This document shows, one piece after another, positions 23,343 through 35,229 of a DNA stretch of 64,000 nucleotides (position 1 is the first letter of the stretch; each line of letters begins with the position of its first letter). Position numbers and translations under genes: made by a program. Below the pieces are notes generated by a model that was not told the origin of the DNA, did not search any database, and saw only the letters and a list, made by a program, of their open reading frames with translations. Origin of the DNA: Chondrilla cf. caribensis. Taxonomy: Eukaryota > Porifera > Demospongiae > Chondrillida > Chondrillidae. The stretch is from positions 3,288,850 to 3,352,849 of the forward strand of contig OZ026567.1 of assembly GCA_964020155.1 (NCBI GenBank). Reading direction: 5' to 3'.

Positions 23343-24478
23343 TTACATGTGGTACAAATTCTGTAGATCTTTGTACAGTCCATGTCCATGTTCAAGTGGA
23401 GCTCCCAACACAGAACACAATGGTGAACTGGTGTTATTTCCGTCTTCCCATCTCAAAATCATTCCAGAGTCGGAACAAAGCTCTTTTATAATGTTGTCAA
23501 ATGTTATCCTCTTCTTTGGATCTGGCTCCCTGTACACGTAAAGAGAGAACAGATCTATTGATAACACTTTACTGGTGAGTTGTGGATGTGAGCCCATGTT
23601 CGCAGGTTCTTACCAGCATTGGACCATGAGGGCATAAATTCCCTTAGGGCACCCAGGTGGGGGAGGCTGGTTTTTCTTTGAATTCATCACTGTGATCACC
23701 TGTGTTGATGTTTACAACACATCTAAGTCCATAATGTACCAATTGCAGTATATACGTACATACATGTGTATGATGTATACATGTCGTATGCTACAGTTGT
23801 ATGTGACCAGGAGGTATGGTGGTTGACCTTACTCTACATGCTCCATGTCACCATGGTTCTACTCCGATAACCACTCACTCCATTGTGCTGCGTGTTATTT
23901 ATTATTTGCAGCTGTACCTGTTCCACTGTAAGGTCTTCGAATGGTTCGTGTCCTATTGACCATATCTCGTACATGACCATCCCATAGCTCCACACGTCAC
24001 TCTTTGTGGTGTATCGCTTGTAGAAAATGGCCTCAGGAGCTGTCCACTTGACTGGTATACAACCTCCCTTTGATTTATAATAAGTTTCTTCCTCAAGATC
24101 ACGAGACATCCCAAAATCAGCGATCTACCATGGGAAAAAGAAAACATGTACATTTCCAATGTTGTGAGGATCTATCTATTATACATGTATCCTCACCTTA
24201 CACTTGATGTCTGCTGTGAGTAGCACATTTCTAGCAGCAAGATCACGATGTATGAAACCTTTCTGGGATAAGTACCTCATTCCATCTGCTATCTCCTGAC
24301 AGAACCTTAGTAGAGTACAGGGTAGCTGCACCCTTTCATCTGCTGATTGACCCCTAAATGTAGTGAATTGTTGAGTAAAGTACACACACAGACACAAGAT
24401 GTGTACAAAGTACTGCCTAAAAACTGACATTTTACACATTGAGTGAACACAAATACAATGAAAATGGACATCCATGAG

Positions 24479-24554
<76 letters not shown>

Positions 24555-24702
24555 AAAATTCTACAGCCAAACAAATACACATATGAGTACCATTCCTGTG
24601 TGTGTATGTGTGTGTGTGCACACATGTGAGCATATATACATGTATGTGTGTGTGTGTGTGTGTGTGTGTTTCATGTGTGTGTGTGCTGTGTGTGCACATG
24701 CG

Positions 24703-24773
<71 letters not shown>

Positions 24774-24806
24774 CATGTGTGTGTGTGCTGTGTGTGCACA
24801 TGCGCA

Positions 24807-24883
<77 letters not shown>

Positions 24884-27800
24884 TTTCAAACTGAAGTTTA
24901 CCTATTTTTTGAACAGACAAATATGACAATTAGGTATGTATGCATTAATGTATGTATGCATGTGTGTATGTGTGTATGTATGCAGGTTTGTACGTATGTA
25001 CCACACAAGCATGGTCGGTCACACACCTGACTTTGTTTGACAAGTAATCCAACAGGTCTCCTTTTTCCAGGAACTCCATCACCATGATTGGCTAAGATTA
25101 ATGTTCAGAATAACAATTTGCTGGATAAATCTGAGCAATTGTTTGACTGAACTGTTTCGATCATGTGTGATTACTACTCACCTCATCAAGTTCTTTGACA
25201 ACTCCATACAGTGTAACAATGTGTGGGTGTGTGAACTGTCCCATGATAGCTGCTTCTTGAAGTAGTTTAACTTGTTCATCATTTGATGCTGTGGACTTGA
25301 GTGTCTTCAGAGCTACTGTTTGCATTTCTCCTGTTTTAGACTTCCACTGTCCCTTGTAGACTATCCCAAATTCCCCTTCTCCGAGTTGTTGTTGTTTATT
25401 GATGGCCGACGGAGAAATCTTTACATACTGTTCAATCTGTTCGTAAATCACCTTCACTGTGTCCCCAGGTTGCCAGTAAGGACTTTCCTCATGCGGAGCA
25501 AACGCCTATACGCCAAACCACATTGTTATTACAGGACATCTACTTTACTATAGTATTACAGTGTATGTATGTATTACATATTATGTAGAATATACAACAT
25601 GTATGTATGTAGTGTAGCATTACTCACAACACCATATTCTGTGTTGTAGTATGTTTGTCTGTTGTCCACTTTGGAATATGTCCCCACATGAGATGCAACA
25701 TCGTACACTGGCACAACAAACTGTGCTTCGGACTCTTCCACTGCGTTTGTTGGTGGGCTGATGTTTGTAGTTGAATGGTACCCTATCCCCACTTTAATCA
25801 GGCGAACTGTGTAAAAATTATCAACAATGTAGTGTTGAATAAGGAACTGTCAAGGTATGTGTTCCTAATACAGTGCCATTCCACCTTGTCCATATTAATA
25901 CCATTTCATAGCATCTGTTCACATGTATAAATTTCCCATTTAGTAATGTCTTATTGGTTTCATCGTAATATTTCATTAGGATGTATTCTCAACATTAAAA
26001 TTGTTGAATGATCAATGGTGTTGTTTCTATGGCGAGAGATACATAAATGTTGTAGTTTTGTACACAAGTGATTTAAAAACTTATTAGACACTGTCTTGTA
26101 GCCTTTTCAATAGATATGAAGACTTTTAAGGACCAGTGATAGCTAAAATGATCAAAAATTGAAGCTACGAATATTTGTGTGGAGCCATTTCGAAATTTCA
26201 CTTATTGGCATTGCAAGCAGCTCCAATATTTCAAACATTGAAATTGAAATTGAAATTGAAAATGATAAAGGACTGCCTCTGGTGTACTTTGTATTGTTGA
26301 GTATACATGTGTTTGTTCAATGTGCAGCTTACCTTTATGACGAGTTCTTCCTTTCACTGCCATAAGTCCAATACCGAAACAAAGTCCAATTATGATCAAT
26401 ACCATTAGACCCAGTACTGCACTCAGTCCTATGATGGCCTCATTGTTATCGTTGTTCCCACATGGAATGCCTGTATGTGTGGGTTTGTACATGTACAGGT
26501 ACATAGAAAAAAATTGTCTGCAGTAAGCATGAAATACTTAAAGCATTAGGTGTAGGTAGTATGGCTTTCTTATAGCATGTCATAAAGACCAGCTATGGTG
26601 TATGTGAGGATTTGGTTGGCCATAACTGAATTGTCCTTTGTTACAAGGCATGTGGGACATGTATAAAGTGAATTGTATTGCACACTGAAATGTTACCTGA
26701 AGTGGTATCTAAGCCAGTTCTGATCTAACTACATATATTATGAATATTATAATAACCGTAAACCTTTCACTGATATGCGATAATGTTACAGCTGTGGGTA
26801 GGAGCTAGATTATGGTAAGAATTGACTCACTAGCATCATTGGCTGTTGGAACACGGCTGCTGCTACTGTGGGTATTACTGTGTAGGAGTAGATGCAAGTA
26901 TTAATAAAAAATGGTCACACACATTGTACATGTACACATGTACATGTACAATGTGTGACAGTTTTGATGAAGTTTGAATAGTACATACATACCTTGATGT
27001 GGTTGCTGGAAGAGGAAGTACAGTAGTTGTTGCCATAAGTGAAAGTAAAATAGGAGAATATCAGTGTTGGACATAACTGATTATCAAGTTATTCAGTTTT
27101 GATATTAATATACTTTATCGCCTGATGACGTCATACATCAAAGGCACGGCCTGGGCAGTAAATCGTTTACTCCCAGGTAGTAAATTGGCTAAGCGCCCAG
27201 TTTATAATAATAATGCCCTTTTAAGGAAAGGTAATCAATTTATATCAATTATGTTATGCAAACTACAATTAATAACTCTAAAGCTAGAGTCTGTTACTAA
27301 AAATAGGTTTAGAACGATATCGCTAAAGTCGTCTATAGGAACATATCCTTTAGTAAACTCATCGAAATCTTCGTCAGGGACATCGAAATTGAAACGTCTT
27401 CTAGCGTGAGGTGGAAATTTCTCCTTACTAGTCGATGGTTTTAGAGAAGAGGTTTGTGGATGTTTAGCCATAGTTACCACACGATAAAACACTAAAATGT
27501 ATCCAAGGACGCTTACGACGTATTTGAACAAAAGCAGAAGCTATTCTCCTGCATATCTGTGCTGTTTCAAATTTGAACAATCGTACTCCCCAATCCTCTG
27601 CAGTGATAAGCGAGTTACTACCCGACTTTTATTACATAGCGAATTTATTGTACTCGCCCCTGGGGCACTACATGCCCTCGTGCCTCGGACAATAAATTCG
27701 TTACGTAATAGAAGTCAGGTAATAACTAGTACATATTGATCTGAATAAGTAATTCATAAGCACACAGTTGACACACATGTACACAGACATGCTTGTGTAC

Positions 27801-30800
27801 ATGCATGTACACCCCTTCTAACACAATTTGCCAAACTATTCACACTTACAGGAACAAGTAATTCAAGTTCAAAAACTCGTGGGGCTGCTGCCCCCTGCAC
27901 TTGAATTATTTGGGTGTCTTTCTTAGGTTAAGTGATGGTATACAGTGAACCAACAATTTCCTGGGAGCCTGACCTAATTAGCATTACTCTTATTACCTGT
28001 AGTGATATGATACCTCAATGATCACAATTATAGTATAACTGATCATACCATACCTTGCTCAGGCTGTCCACTGAAATCCACATGTATCAATGGTACAGTA
28101 ACAGGTTTGGTGTATCCTGGTGGTTGATAGGCAGTTAGGAGATAAGGAATGTGTTTTCGTTTTTCCGTTTCATAATTTTCTATTGTAAACTCAAGGATGC
28201 TATTCTTTTGTATATTGATGGAAGGTTGTAGTGTGGTATTTCCTTTCACTGTTCCTCTTGTTTCTTCATCTAGTGTTTTCATCACATTTATGTCCTCTCC
28301 CTCTTGTGAATACACACCCTCACTCTGTCTCTTCCAAACTGATAGGGTGAGTTTAAGGTCTTTTTTCCATGTTATCCCTGCTATTGTTGAATACGGTATG
28401 GTGACACTGTTGAGTGTCCCACTACATGTGAACATTAGTTCAGGATATAGGAAGCTCCCTCCATGAACATCAAGTACTTCATAGTTGTCCCATTCCTCTA
28501 CTGGTGGTATGGTTTGGGTGAATCCTCTCAGACAGGGATCTACAAAACAGATAGGTAACACGGCAATGTAGTACAATGTTAACTCATACTAGTTTAAAAA
28601 GTACACAAGTACGATATGTGCTATAATATTTTAGAAAGTGAAAGTGATTAATTGGGCTTACTTGGAGCAACTCCTACCGTTTTGGACCGTGAAGTCAAGC
28701 AACTACTAATTTTCATTTGAAGCCTTCTCAAAGCGGAAAATTACAGCTGTGGCATTAAAGTTTAATGATTTGGTATTTCCTGTCTACTACTAACATCCTG
28801 TGGCTAATCGATTTTATTTGCACTTCTAACTATAAGTAATAGATAGTTATTGTATGATCAATTGTGCAATAAGGTGCCAATGCACAATTGGCCATACAAT
28901 AACTTACTTGTTGTATGCGCCCTCTATCGCTTAGTTTTCTGGCGGGAGGTTGGTATATAGCTAGTCAGCACCTGTTTTTCAGTAGCTGCTATGGCTGAAA
29001 TGACTTTGAAACGTGCTGTCATCTAGGCATTTCAACTTCAATATCGATGACGACGACTTCGAGATTATGTCCAAACCTTTTCAACCCAAGAACACACAGC
29101 TATCTCTTCGTGGGGTCTCAAAACCTTCGCTGCATGGGTTGAAGAACGGAATAAACACAAGCCTCAAGCAAAGTGCCCTGAAAACGTGTTAATGACTGAA
29201 AATGAAGCCACTCTTGCGTATTGGCTTGGTTCATTTGTGACGGAGGCAAGGAAATAAGACAGCGCGATGACTTATTCTCCGAAAACCCTTCACGTTCTTT
29301 TAATAGCAATTCAGTAGCGCATCAGAACCATGAAACCGAGCAAGCCTGTTATTTTTTCGCCAATCCGGAGTTCCACCTCCTTCAGAATAAACACAATTGT
29401 TACAATGATTCAGATTGTTATGATAACATGGGCGCATAAAGCTGACAATTACTAATCGAGCACACTTGTGGTTGAAAAAGTCACAAAAGTGTGCAATTAC
29501 AAAAAACAATGCACACTTTTTCCTTTGATGTTAACCACAACCATACAACAAACAGATATACTATTAAAATCAATTAACTAATAATTGTCCCAGCACTACT
29601 AATGATGCATATATAAGTATCCTTGCATCACTGTGCACACATGTATTGTCAGTACTGAGGACAAGTAGTAGTTAAGCTGACAAGCTGAGTAGGCCCCATG
29701 GTTTACATTAATAACTTCCACTAAGTTTATGCTATGAATATAGTTTAAAACCGGAGTGTTTGCTTTCGGTTCCACATCTACTTATGCAGATATAGGAGTA
29801 TATCACAATCAGCCTGGAAGAAGCTGTAATGAATCTCCCATTACATTGGTATAATAATATATGAGCATAACTACAACACCAAAGCATTACTTATGTAAAC
29901 AATAGCACGCCCTCTGCTAAGAAGACCAAAGGAAGATAAAGCCACAATTAGGCCACTGTGACACCTGTTAATCAAATCTGAATTTTAGAGGGATTTACTC
30001 ATGGAGGCCTTCTTGACCCTAAGTTCTACTACAGCAAAATGGTATCATATGGTATGACATCAACTACCTATTCTAACCAAGCTGGAGAATGGATATGGAT
30101 ATGGAATCTTATTTAACGTGGGTGAGCCTTTAGCCCTGGGGGCTACTACATGAGCATTCTTGGGAATACTCACAAAGTACAGAAGTTCTACAAAGATTAT
30201 GTTGTCATGGAAGCCAGTAGCATTTATATGGGTACTGTGTCTTTCCTATCCTTTCTGCCTTCAACTGTCCTTTCATGGTGGTATTGTAAGAAACCCACCT
30301 GGAGTAAGCCCCTACAATTGTGATTTACCACATTTGTACGAACTTTGGAGAATTTACACACTGTTGAGTTTCTCATCTAATCAATGTATTCATAACCCAT
30401 GATACTAATTTGTACATTAGTGGGGACCTGACCTATAGAATCAGATTTGATAAGGCATATAGGGACCAAACTGTGTTAGTGACAATGCCACCTGCATGAG
30501 CAAATCCCTACATGTGTGATGCAACAATTGTCCTTATAAAGGGTTCAAGACATTCAACAGGTGTTTCCATGTCAAGGGAAGGAAATTTGGACATTGGCAC
30601 ATCTGGAAAACTGTACTTGTATGGCTTAAACCAAATTTTATAATTGAAATCTATTCATTGATTTTGTTTTGCTTTCAAGTTCTATTCAATCAAGGTAGCT
30701 ATAATTATAAGCACCTCACAATGCATGGAGAATCCAAACAGTGACCTGGGTTCACACTTCGCATGAATTGTGTCTGGATTAGTTCATTGAATACATTGAT

Positions 30801-30937
30801 ATATTTATCACTCAGCAAAGCCTTTACCGTCAAAATTCAAAGCCCAATTTCTGATTCTTAGCATTTCTAATTGGCCATTTTCATGCAATAGAAATTGAAA
30901 TAAATTCACTGTTGTGTTGCATAGGAACCCTTGCGCC

Positions 30938-30968
<31 letters not shown>

Positions 30969-33078
30969 CCCGTATACACTTTAACTTTCATGGGGTTAAA
31001 TTTCCGTGATTATCGTGGATCAGCAACCATCCGCGGAAGTTTCATCTCACAAAAATTTAGACCAGACGGGTAACGGGTGTGTTTACATCACAAACCATAC
31101 AGTGTATTCTCATTGATCTGCTACCACTTCATCCGCCAAACATTTTTATCTGCCACCATTTCCCAGTACTCTATAGTGTGTAATGTACATATATCCAGTT
31201 AATCTGACAACTCACTAATGCACAATACTTTTGATAATGAATTGCAGCAGTATTCAATGTATACAGTGTGATAGACAGTACTGCTTCTTTAGACTCAGTA
31301 TATTGAGTAGTTTGATGTGTATAGTACCAAACATGTGGCAATGTATGTCATGTTGGTATTCCATATTGCAATGCGTCATTGAATGCAGCTATTCACTATT
31401 TGGTGCCTATTTGTCATGTATTATATGGCCCATGACAGGGGTAATGGATTGTTCTATTACTTCATATACTAAGTGATTGTTTCACATTATTGTCACAGAT
31501 CTCCATACATGTCTTGTTTTGCTGGTACAACTGAGACCTTTTTCTGTTGTTGAAAGTTTTTCCATAGTCAAAATGATTCAGTTACCCATAAACCTTTAGA
31601 TCAACCAAGGGTGTTTGTGGTTATCTGGTGATCCCTTAGAGATGATCATCTGGCAGTGAATATAGGACTCTTTACCCTTTTCACATGGATGCCGTAAGCG
31701 GGTCAAACCCGGGTCATTTTAAACCGGGTTCGACCCGCTTTCGACCCGATTTCCGTTCACATGGGGATAACAAGATTCGCATATTGTGTAAATATTTGAT
31801 TCCAGGAAATGGCGATGTTGGACGTTCTGCTCGTTTTGATTTAGTTGTGGTATCGTCTGAGGTTTAAAGTTCGTAGACGGCAACTAAGGGTCAGGTATAT
31901 GACAAGAAGAGCAGTTATGAGCCGTTTTGCGGCAGTACAGACTTTGCAAACTGCTCATTTTTTGGCTTTCTTGTTCGCTCGGTGTTCGATCGCATGTCAG
32001 TCTAGCAAATCTATCTGAATGAAGCCCAGAAGCCCTTCGTTTTTGACCGATATTACTGGGCACTGGTCCAATAGGGAATTGAAATGGAATTTTCGTGTCG
32101 GCAGGGCCACTTTTAACTTTTTATCCCGGGAACTAAAGTGTTTTCTCGAAAGGCGTCATGTTGTTGCTGAGTAAAATAATAAACCAAGTCGAACTACTAT
32201 TTGTAATAAGCAAGGCTTGGGTCTCATCGTCACTCCATGTTCGTCCTACTAGTCCGCCATTTTTAACTCACTTCCAACTCGCTTGCAACCGGGTCGAACC
32301 CTACTTTTTACCAGGGTTCGACTCGGAATTTTAACCCGGGTTCGACTCGGTTTCGTGACGTCATGTAGGTCACAGTCATAGTAGGCATGTGTCCATAACC
32401 TGTAGCTCTATGTAATTGGATATGGTTATTATTATGTGTCACTGTCTGATCATGTGTGCGTGTGTGTTCATGGATAAAATGGCTGAAGAAACAGAAACAG
32501 TTAACCATTACTAGTGGACCCTTTCCAAGTGAGACAGTGAAAGGCAGAGTGGGAAGTCTTGCTTGAATACACATGCACCTAAACAACTGCAAAACAGTCT
32601 TTGTGTATAGTCTTCCAAGAATGAGGAAAGAGTATAAATCAGTGCATTTACCATTATGGCCCAGTACTATTGTAAAACCAATACCAGTACTATGTCCCAA
32701 GTAATACAGTTTTTTCTCTTACCATCTAATAATCTTTGTAATCTGAGGTGGTATTTGTCACAGATTCTGTGTGGTTTATCCAGTATCAACTCTACTGTAT
32801 ACACACGTACAGTGATTTCTACTTTGTATCAACATGTTGTTGTGAATTAATTACTAATCTTATTGTTGTTCAGGCTTTTTAGAACCTTCAACAATAACCT
32901 GATAGTGTTTGTCCTGAGTTTGCTGAGTTTACTAACAACTACTCACAAAGAATTCAGTTACTACAGTACTCATCTCCTCACCTGAATTAGCTTCACCCTC
33001 TGATATGTATACAGTGGTCACAATGAGGAAGATTGAAAGATGACACATGTTGTGTAGCCAGCCCTTAGCCATCTTCAT
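23343..33078 (-). CDS. Receptor tyrosine kinase D (12 exons, about 661 aa)
   Basis: Exons, 5' to 3': 33078-32982, 28539-28054, 27005-26993, 26877-26831, 26470-26333, 25806-25628, 25505-25182, 25091-25027, 24353-24197, 24124-23918, 23699-23614, 23529-23343. All phases join (1986 nt). The start is the first of two in-frame ATGs (MKMAKGW). It has a signal peptide, a 162-aa ectodomain starting [17 protein letters not shown], a short stalk, a helix (VLGLMVLIIIGLCFGIGL), a juxtamembrane exon with QTYYNTEY, and a kinase with [23 protein letters not shown] and DFG. The loop reads TYYKSKGGCIPVKW: a cysteine replaces the arginine found in every other copy. The usual 40-nt first stalk exon has lost its acceptor (AG to GG); a new AG makes a 13-nt microexon in the same frame. 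Intron 1 holds several transposons. A possible extra exon is listed at 32723-32794. Confidence 0.88.
24489..24882. repeat. Compound (TG)n microsatellite with duplicated spacer
   Basis: Several long TG blocks are separated by two copies of a spacer containing TTTCATGTG, TGTGCTGTG and CACATGCGCATG, so the tract grew by tandem duplication of a larger unit as well as by slippage. It lies in the gene D intron between the MVMEFL and RFCQEIADG exons. The gene E counterpart (39766-39836) is far shorter and lacks the duplicated spacer. Confidence 0.95.
27113..27736 (-). mobile_element. Insertion with Crypton-like N-terminal ORF fragment and terminal palindrome
   Basis: This block of about 620 bp is absent from the equivalent place in gene E (near 43170). 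A minus-strand ORF starting at 27471 reads MAKHPQTSSLKPSTSKEKF and continues with RRFNFDVPDEDFDEF and KGYVPIDD. The same FN(F/I)D..DEDF pattern precedes a Crypton-like domain at 28.98-29.35 kb. The right end is a palindrome with 39-bp arms (27613-27651, 27689-27727), and the left part holds a second imperfect palindrome around CCTGGGCAGTAAATCG. It lies in the gene D intron between the ectodomain and the first stalk exon. Confidence 0.55.
27852..27925 (-). repeat. Solo terminal hairpin of the hairpin-ended repeat
   Basis: An inverted copy of the right end of the 36949-37295 element: ACAAGTAATTCAAGTTCAAA followed by ACTCGTGGGGCTGCTGCCCC and ending at TTGAATTATTTGGGTGTC. The rest of the element is missing. 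It lies in the gene D intron before the ectodomain. Confidence 0.65.
28838..29549 (+). mobile_element. Insertion with Crypton-like tyrosine recombinase fragment
   Basis: This block of about 710 bp interrupts a sequence that is continuous in the gene H copy (around 63871): ACTATAA is followed directly by ACAG.TATACTATTAAAATC there. It begins with a hairpin (arms 28845-28868 and 28881-28904). Plus-strand fragments read LSLRGVSKPSLHGLKNGIN in one frame, while the frame with FAAWVEERNKHKP, CPENVLMTENEATLAYWL and GSFVTEARK matches the N-terminal part of Crypton/DUF3504-type recombinases as I remember them. Stops and frameshifts break it, and the catalytic tyrosine region is absent. Confidence 0.55.
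29560..31670. other. Intron 1 of gene D, conserved with 45063-47130, no recognised gene
   Basis: Non-repetitive sequence shared with the gene E intron. A stretch at 30.03-30.60 kb and its copy at 45.63-46.15 kb looks partly coding on the plus strand: KVQKFYKDYVVMEASSIYMG, FLPSTVLSWWYCK and, in the second copy, HPTGVSMSREGNLDIGTSGK. The frames shift and contain stops in both copies, so it is at best an old pseudogene or transposon fragment. A CA tract lies at about 30939-30964. No splice-compatible exon of the RTK was found here. Confidence 0.5.
31671..32361 (+). mobile_element. Non-autonomous element of about 690 bp inserted in the D copy only
   Basis: In the E copy GGACTCTTTG runs directly into ATGTAGGCCACGGTC (near 47143). 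In the D copy the two halves are separated by this block. It starts TTCACATGGATGCCGTAAGC and carries repeated CCGGGT/GGTTCGAC motifs at both ends in mixed orientation. It shares long blocks with 17030-17410. No clear inverted ends or transposase are seen, so its class is open. Confidence 0.65.
32723..32794 (-). CDS. Candidate 72-nt cassette exon of gene D
   Basis: A TGTATACAG acceptor and a GTAAGAG donor bound an open stretch of 72 nt that starts and ends in phase 1, so it could be spliced between the signal exon and the ectodomain of gene D without changing the frame. The peptide includes ICDKYHLRLQRLLD. The same exon, with one amino-acid change (Pro to Leu), is present in gene E at 47505-47576. 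The flanks are similarly conserved, so conservation alone is weak evidence. Confidence 0.35.
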
Positions 33079-33194
33079 CTGTGATTCTTATCCTACTGGA
33101 GTCACTTCGATGGTACTGGTATATAAAATTATACGTAGCTACAAGATGGTGGTTGACCAGCGGGCCTATGAATAACATTATACCCAAGCAATGA

Positions 33195-33215
33195 ATATGA
33201 TTATCTGTCAATAGA
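33195..33215 (-). promoter_or_regulatory. Conserved upstream element of gene D
   Basis: About 120-140 bp upstream of the D start codon the minus strand reads ATTGACAGATAATCA followed by TATTCAT. Closely similar blocks occur upstream of the start exons of gene E (47972-47995) and of both G first exons (59537-59560 and 60564-60586). An AGATAA core resembles a GATA-factor site (known consensus). D and E are recent duplicates, but the G first exons are more diverged, so the block may be under constraint. Confidence 0.4.
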
Positions 33216-33258
33216 CATTTCGGGGTGAATCATAAAGCCACACCTTTACTAAATATGT

Positions 33259-34729
33259 GTGTGTGTGTGTGAAGCACTTCCGCATTACAGACTGTTACTA
33301 AGCACAAAAATGCATGCACTATAGCTAAGTCAATTTCGCTTGTGCTGCTTCGACTATTCTCTTTGTTAGCTGACTCCATTCAGGCCTGTTCATTGCCAAC
33401 TGTCTCAGGTGTTCAAGATCGACCTTGTTGTGTAGATATTGTCCAGTGCTCTGTAGGTCGGCATTGAGCACTACTGGTAGTGTGGTCCGTGGTTGTCCTC
33501 TCCATCTTGGCATATCAGTAGTTGGTTGAAAGTACTGGTCAATTGCCATCTGTGCTGGTACATTTCTGGGCATCCACAGTACATGTCCGAATAATCTCCA
33601 TTGGGCCTCAATCATCTTGATGCTGAGGGGCTCACACTGGCAATGTTTGTAGAGGGCTTTATTTGAGATTTTTTGGGGCCACTTAATTCCCAACAGCTGT
33701 TTCAGTTGGGTGTGTTGAAATGAGTCCAAGCGTGCACTCTCAGTTCGTGTTAAAGCCCAAGTGCCCATATTGTAAGTGAGATCAGGTACAATGAAAGCAT
33801 TGTACAGTCGGAGACGCAGTACTTCACTAATTTGTTGTCGTCGTAACCACAGTGTCCACATCTGGTGGAATGCCACCAAAGCCAGTTGCTTCCTGCGAGC
33901 CACATCTTCTGCATCTCCTAATAAGGATCCAAGTTTCTTTGTTGTCCTCCACACTTCTGCCATTCGGTTGGTCTCTCGTCTCATGGAGGTCCTCTCCGTC
34001 TTACTTTCGTTGACAATAAGGAACCAGTGTTTCAGACATGTTGGTATTATCCTTTCCATCTGATCAAGGAAGGTATGGCTGTAGCTCACGAAGTCCACAT
34101 CATCTGCGTAGGTGATATCTAGGGGAAGGTCTATATCTGTTAGGGGGCGCAGTGGTATCATTTGTTGCATATCACGTAGGGCTGCTTCTAGGTACACAAT
34201 AAATAGCACGGGTGACAGGCTGTACCGTCTCCTTGGGGGGTGCCAATAGTGGTGTTAAATGCTGCACAGCTCCCCTTAATCAACCATGGTTCTAGGGTTG
34301 TGTCTGCTAATAGAAGGCAGATCATACGTAGTTCTGAGTAATCCAGGAATGTTTCTAGAATGTGCATTAATCTGTCGCGTTTGATGGTGTCGAATGCCCT
34401 ACTCATGTCTATTCCCAGTATTTCTATAGCCTCCTGGTATCTTTGTGATTTGGCAGCCATCCAGCGGTAACCATACACAACATCAGCAGTCCCTCTGCCA
34501 GGCCGAAAACCACTCTGTCCTGCTGAGAGATAAGCATCTACTTTGTTGGTAATGCGTGACAATACCACTAATGACAGCACCTTGCGTAGGGTGGTAAGCA
34601 ATACTATTGGTCTCAGACTTGACAAAGCTCCAATTGGCTTTCCAGGCTTCTGCAACAGTATCAACATTCCGTGACCGATTTCAAGTGGTTGATGGTGTTC
34701 CAGTGCTTGGTTGAATATTGCTGCCACTG
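33259..34729 (-). mobile_element. 5'-truncated non-LTR retrotransposon with (CA)n tail
   Basis: Minus-strand frames encode part of a reverse transcriptase: IGHGMLILLQKPGKP, SGFRPGRGTADVVYGYRWM, GIDMSRAFDTIKRDRL, GTPQGDG, then ITYADDVDF (catalytic YADD). A C-terminal region follows with FGHVLWMP and RWRGQPRTTLP. The frame is broken by one nucleotide just after GTPQGDG, so the copy is inactive. The element is flanked by AAATATGT (33251-33258 and 34730-34737), which occurs once at the empty site in the E copy (about 48034-48041). The 3' end, at the left, is a CA repeat rather than poly(A). The 5' part of the ORF is missing. Confidence 0.85.
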
Positions 34730-35229
34730 AAATATGTACTGAATCAGATTCACATTTCATTGTGAGGTAGTCATTGTCATCACATATTATAGTCGAAGAG
34801 TAGTGTAGAAGTCATGAATGAATACTCTTTTGACACACGAATGATACGCATTGTTACTGTTTTATTAGTTATCACCTATAGTTAGTGGGATGATAGCCAA
34901 GGAGACAGAGGGGAAGCCAGAGTGTAGTAATTCTAATTTGTGAAATATCTCAGCAAGTGGGTGATGACTGATTATTTCTCCCTGTTTCCATGGCAAAGAA
35001 GGAAAAGATGGGAAACGTGAAGAATTGGTCATTTGTAGTTATTATCCAAATCCTGTGTTGCATGGACAAGTAGGAGTATGCATATCTACAAACCTTCACC
35101 CCCCAAGCACACCTGTATGAGCAGTTCAACTTCAATATAATAGACTACATGCATTGTGTGTTTGCACACACTTATACACACAAGCAACCGAGCATATTCA
35201 GTACAGAGGGTCGAAGGAACTTATGTTCA

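Noticed and set aside
24179..24625. 148-aa minus-strand ORF as a single kinase protein
   Set aside because: Only 24353-24197 is exon; the upstream part is intron and microsatellite read through.
30160..30402. 80-aa plus-strand ORF conserved at 45701-45976
   Set aside because: Conservation is explained by the segmental duplication; the adjacent frames carry stops and shifts in both copies and no domain is recognised.
33776..34063. Plus-strand 95-aa ORF in the LINE
   Set aside because: Antisense shadow of the reverse-transcriptase frame.
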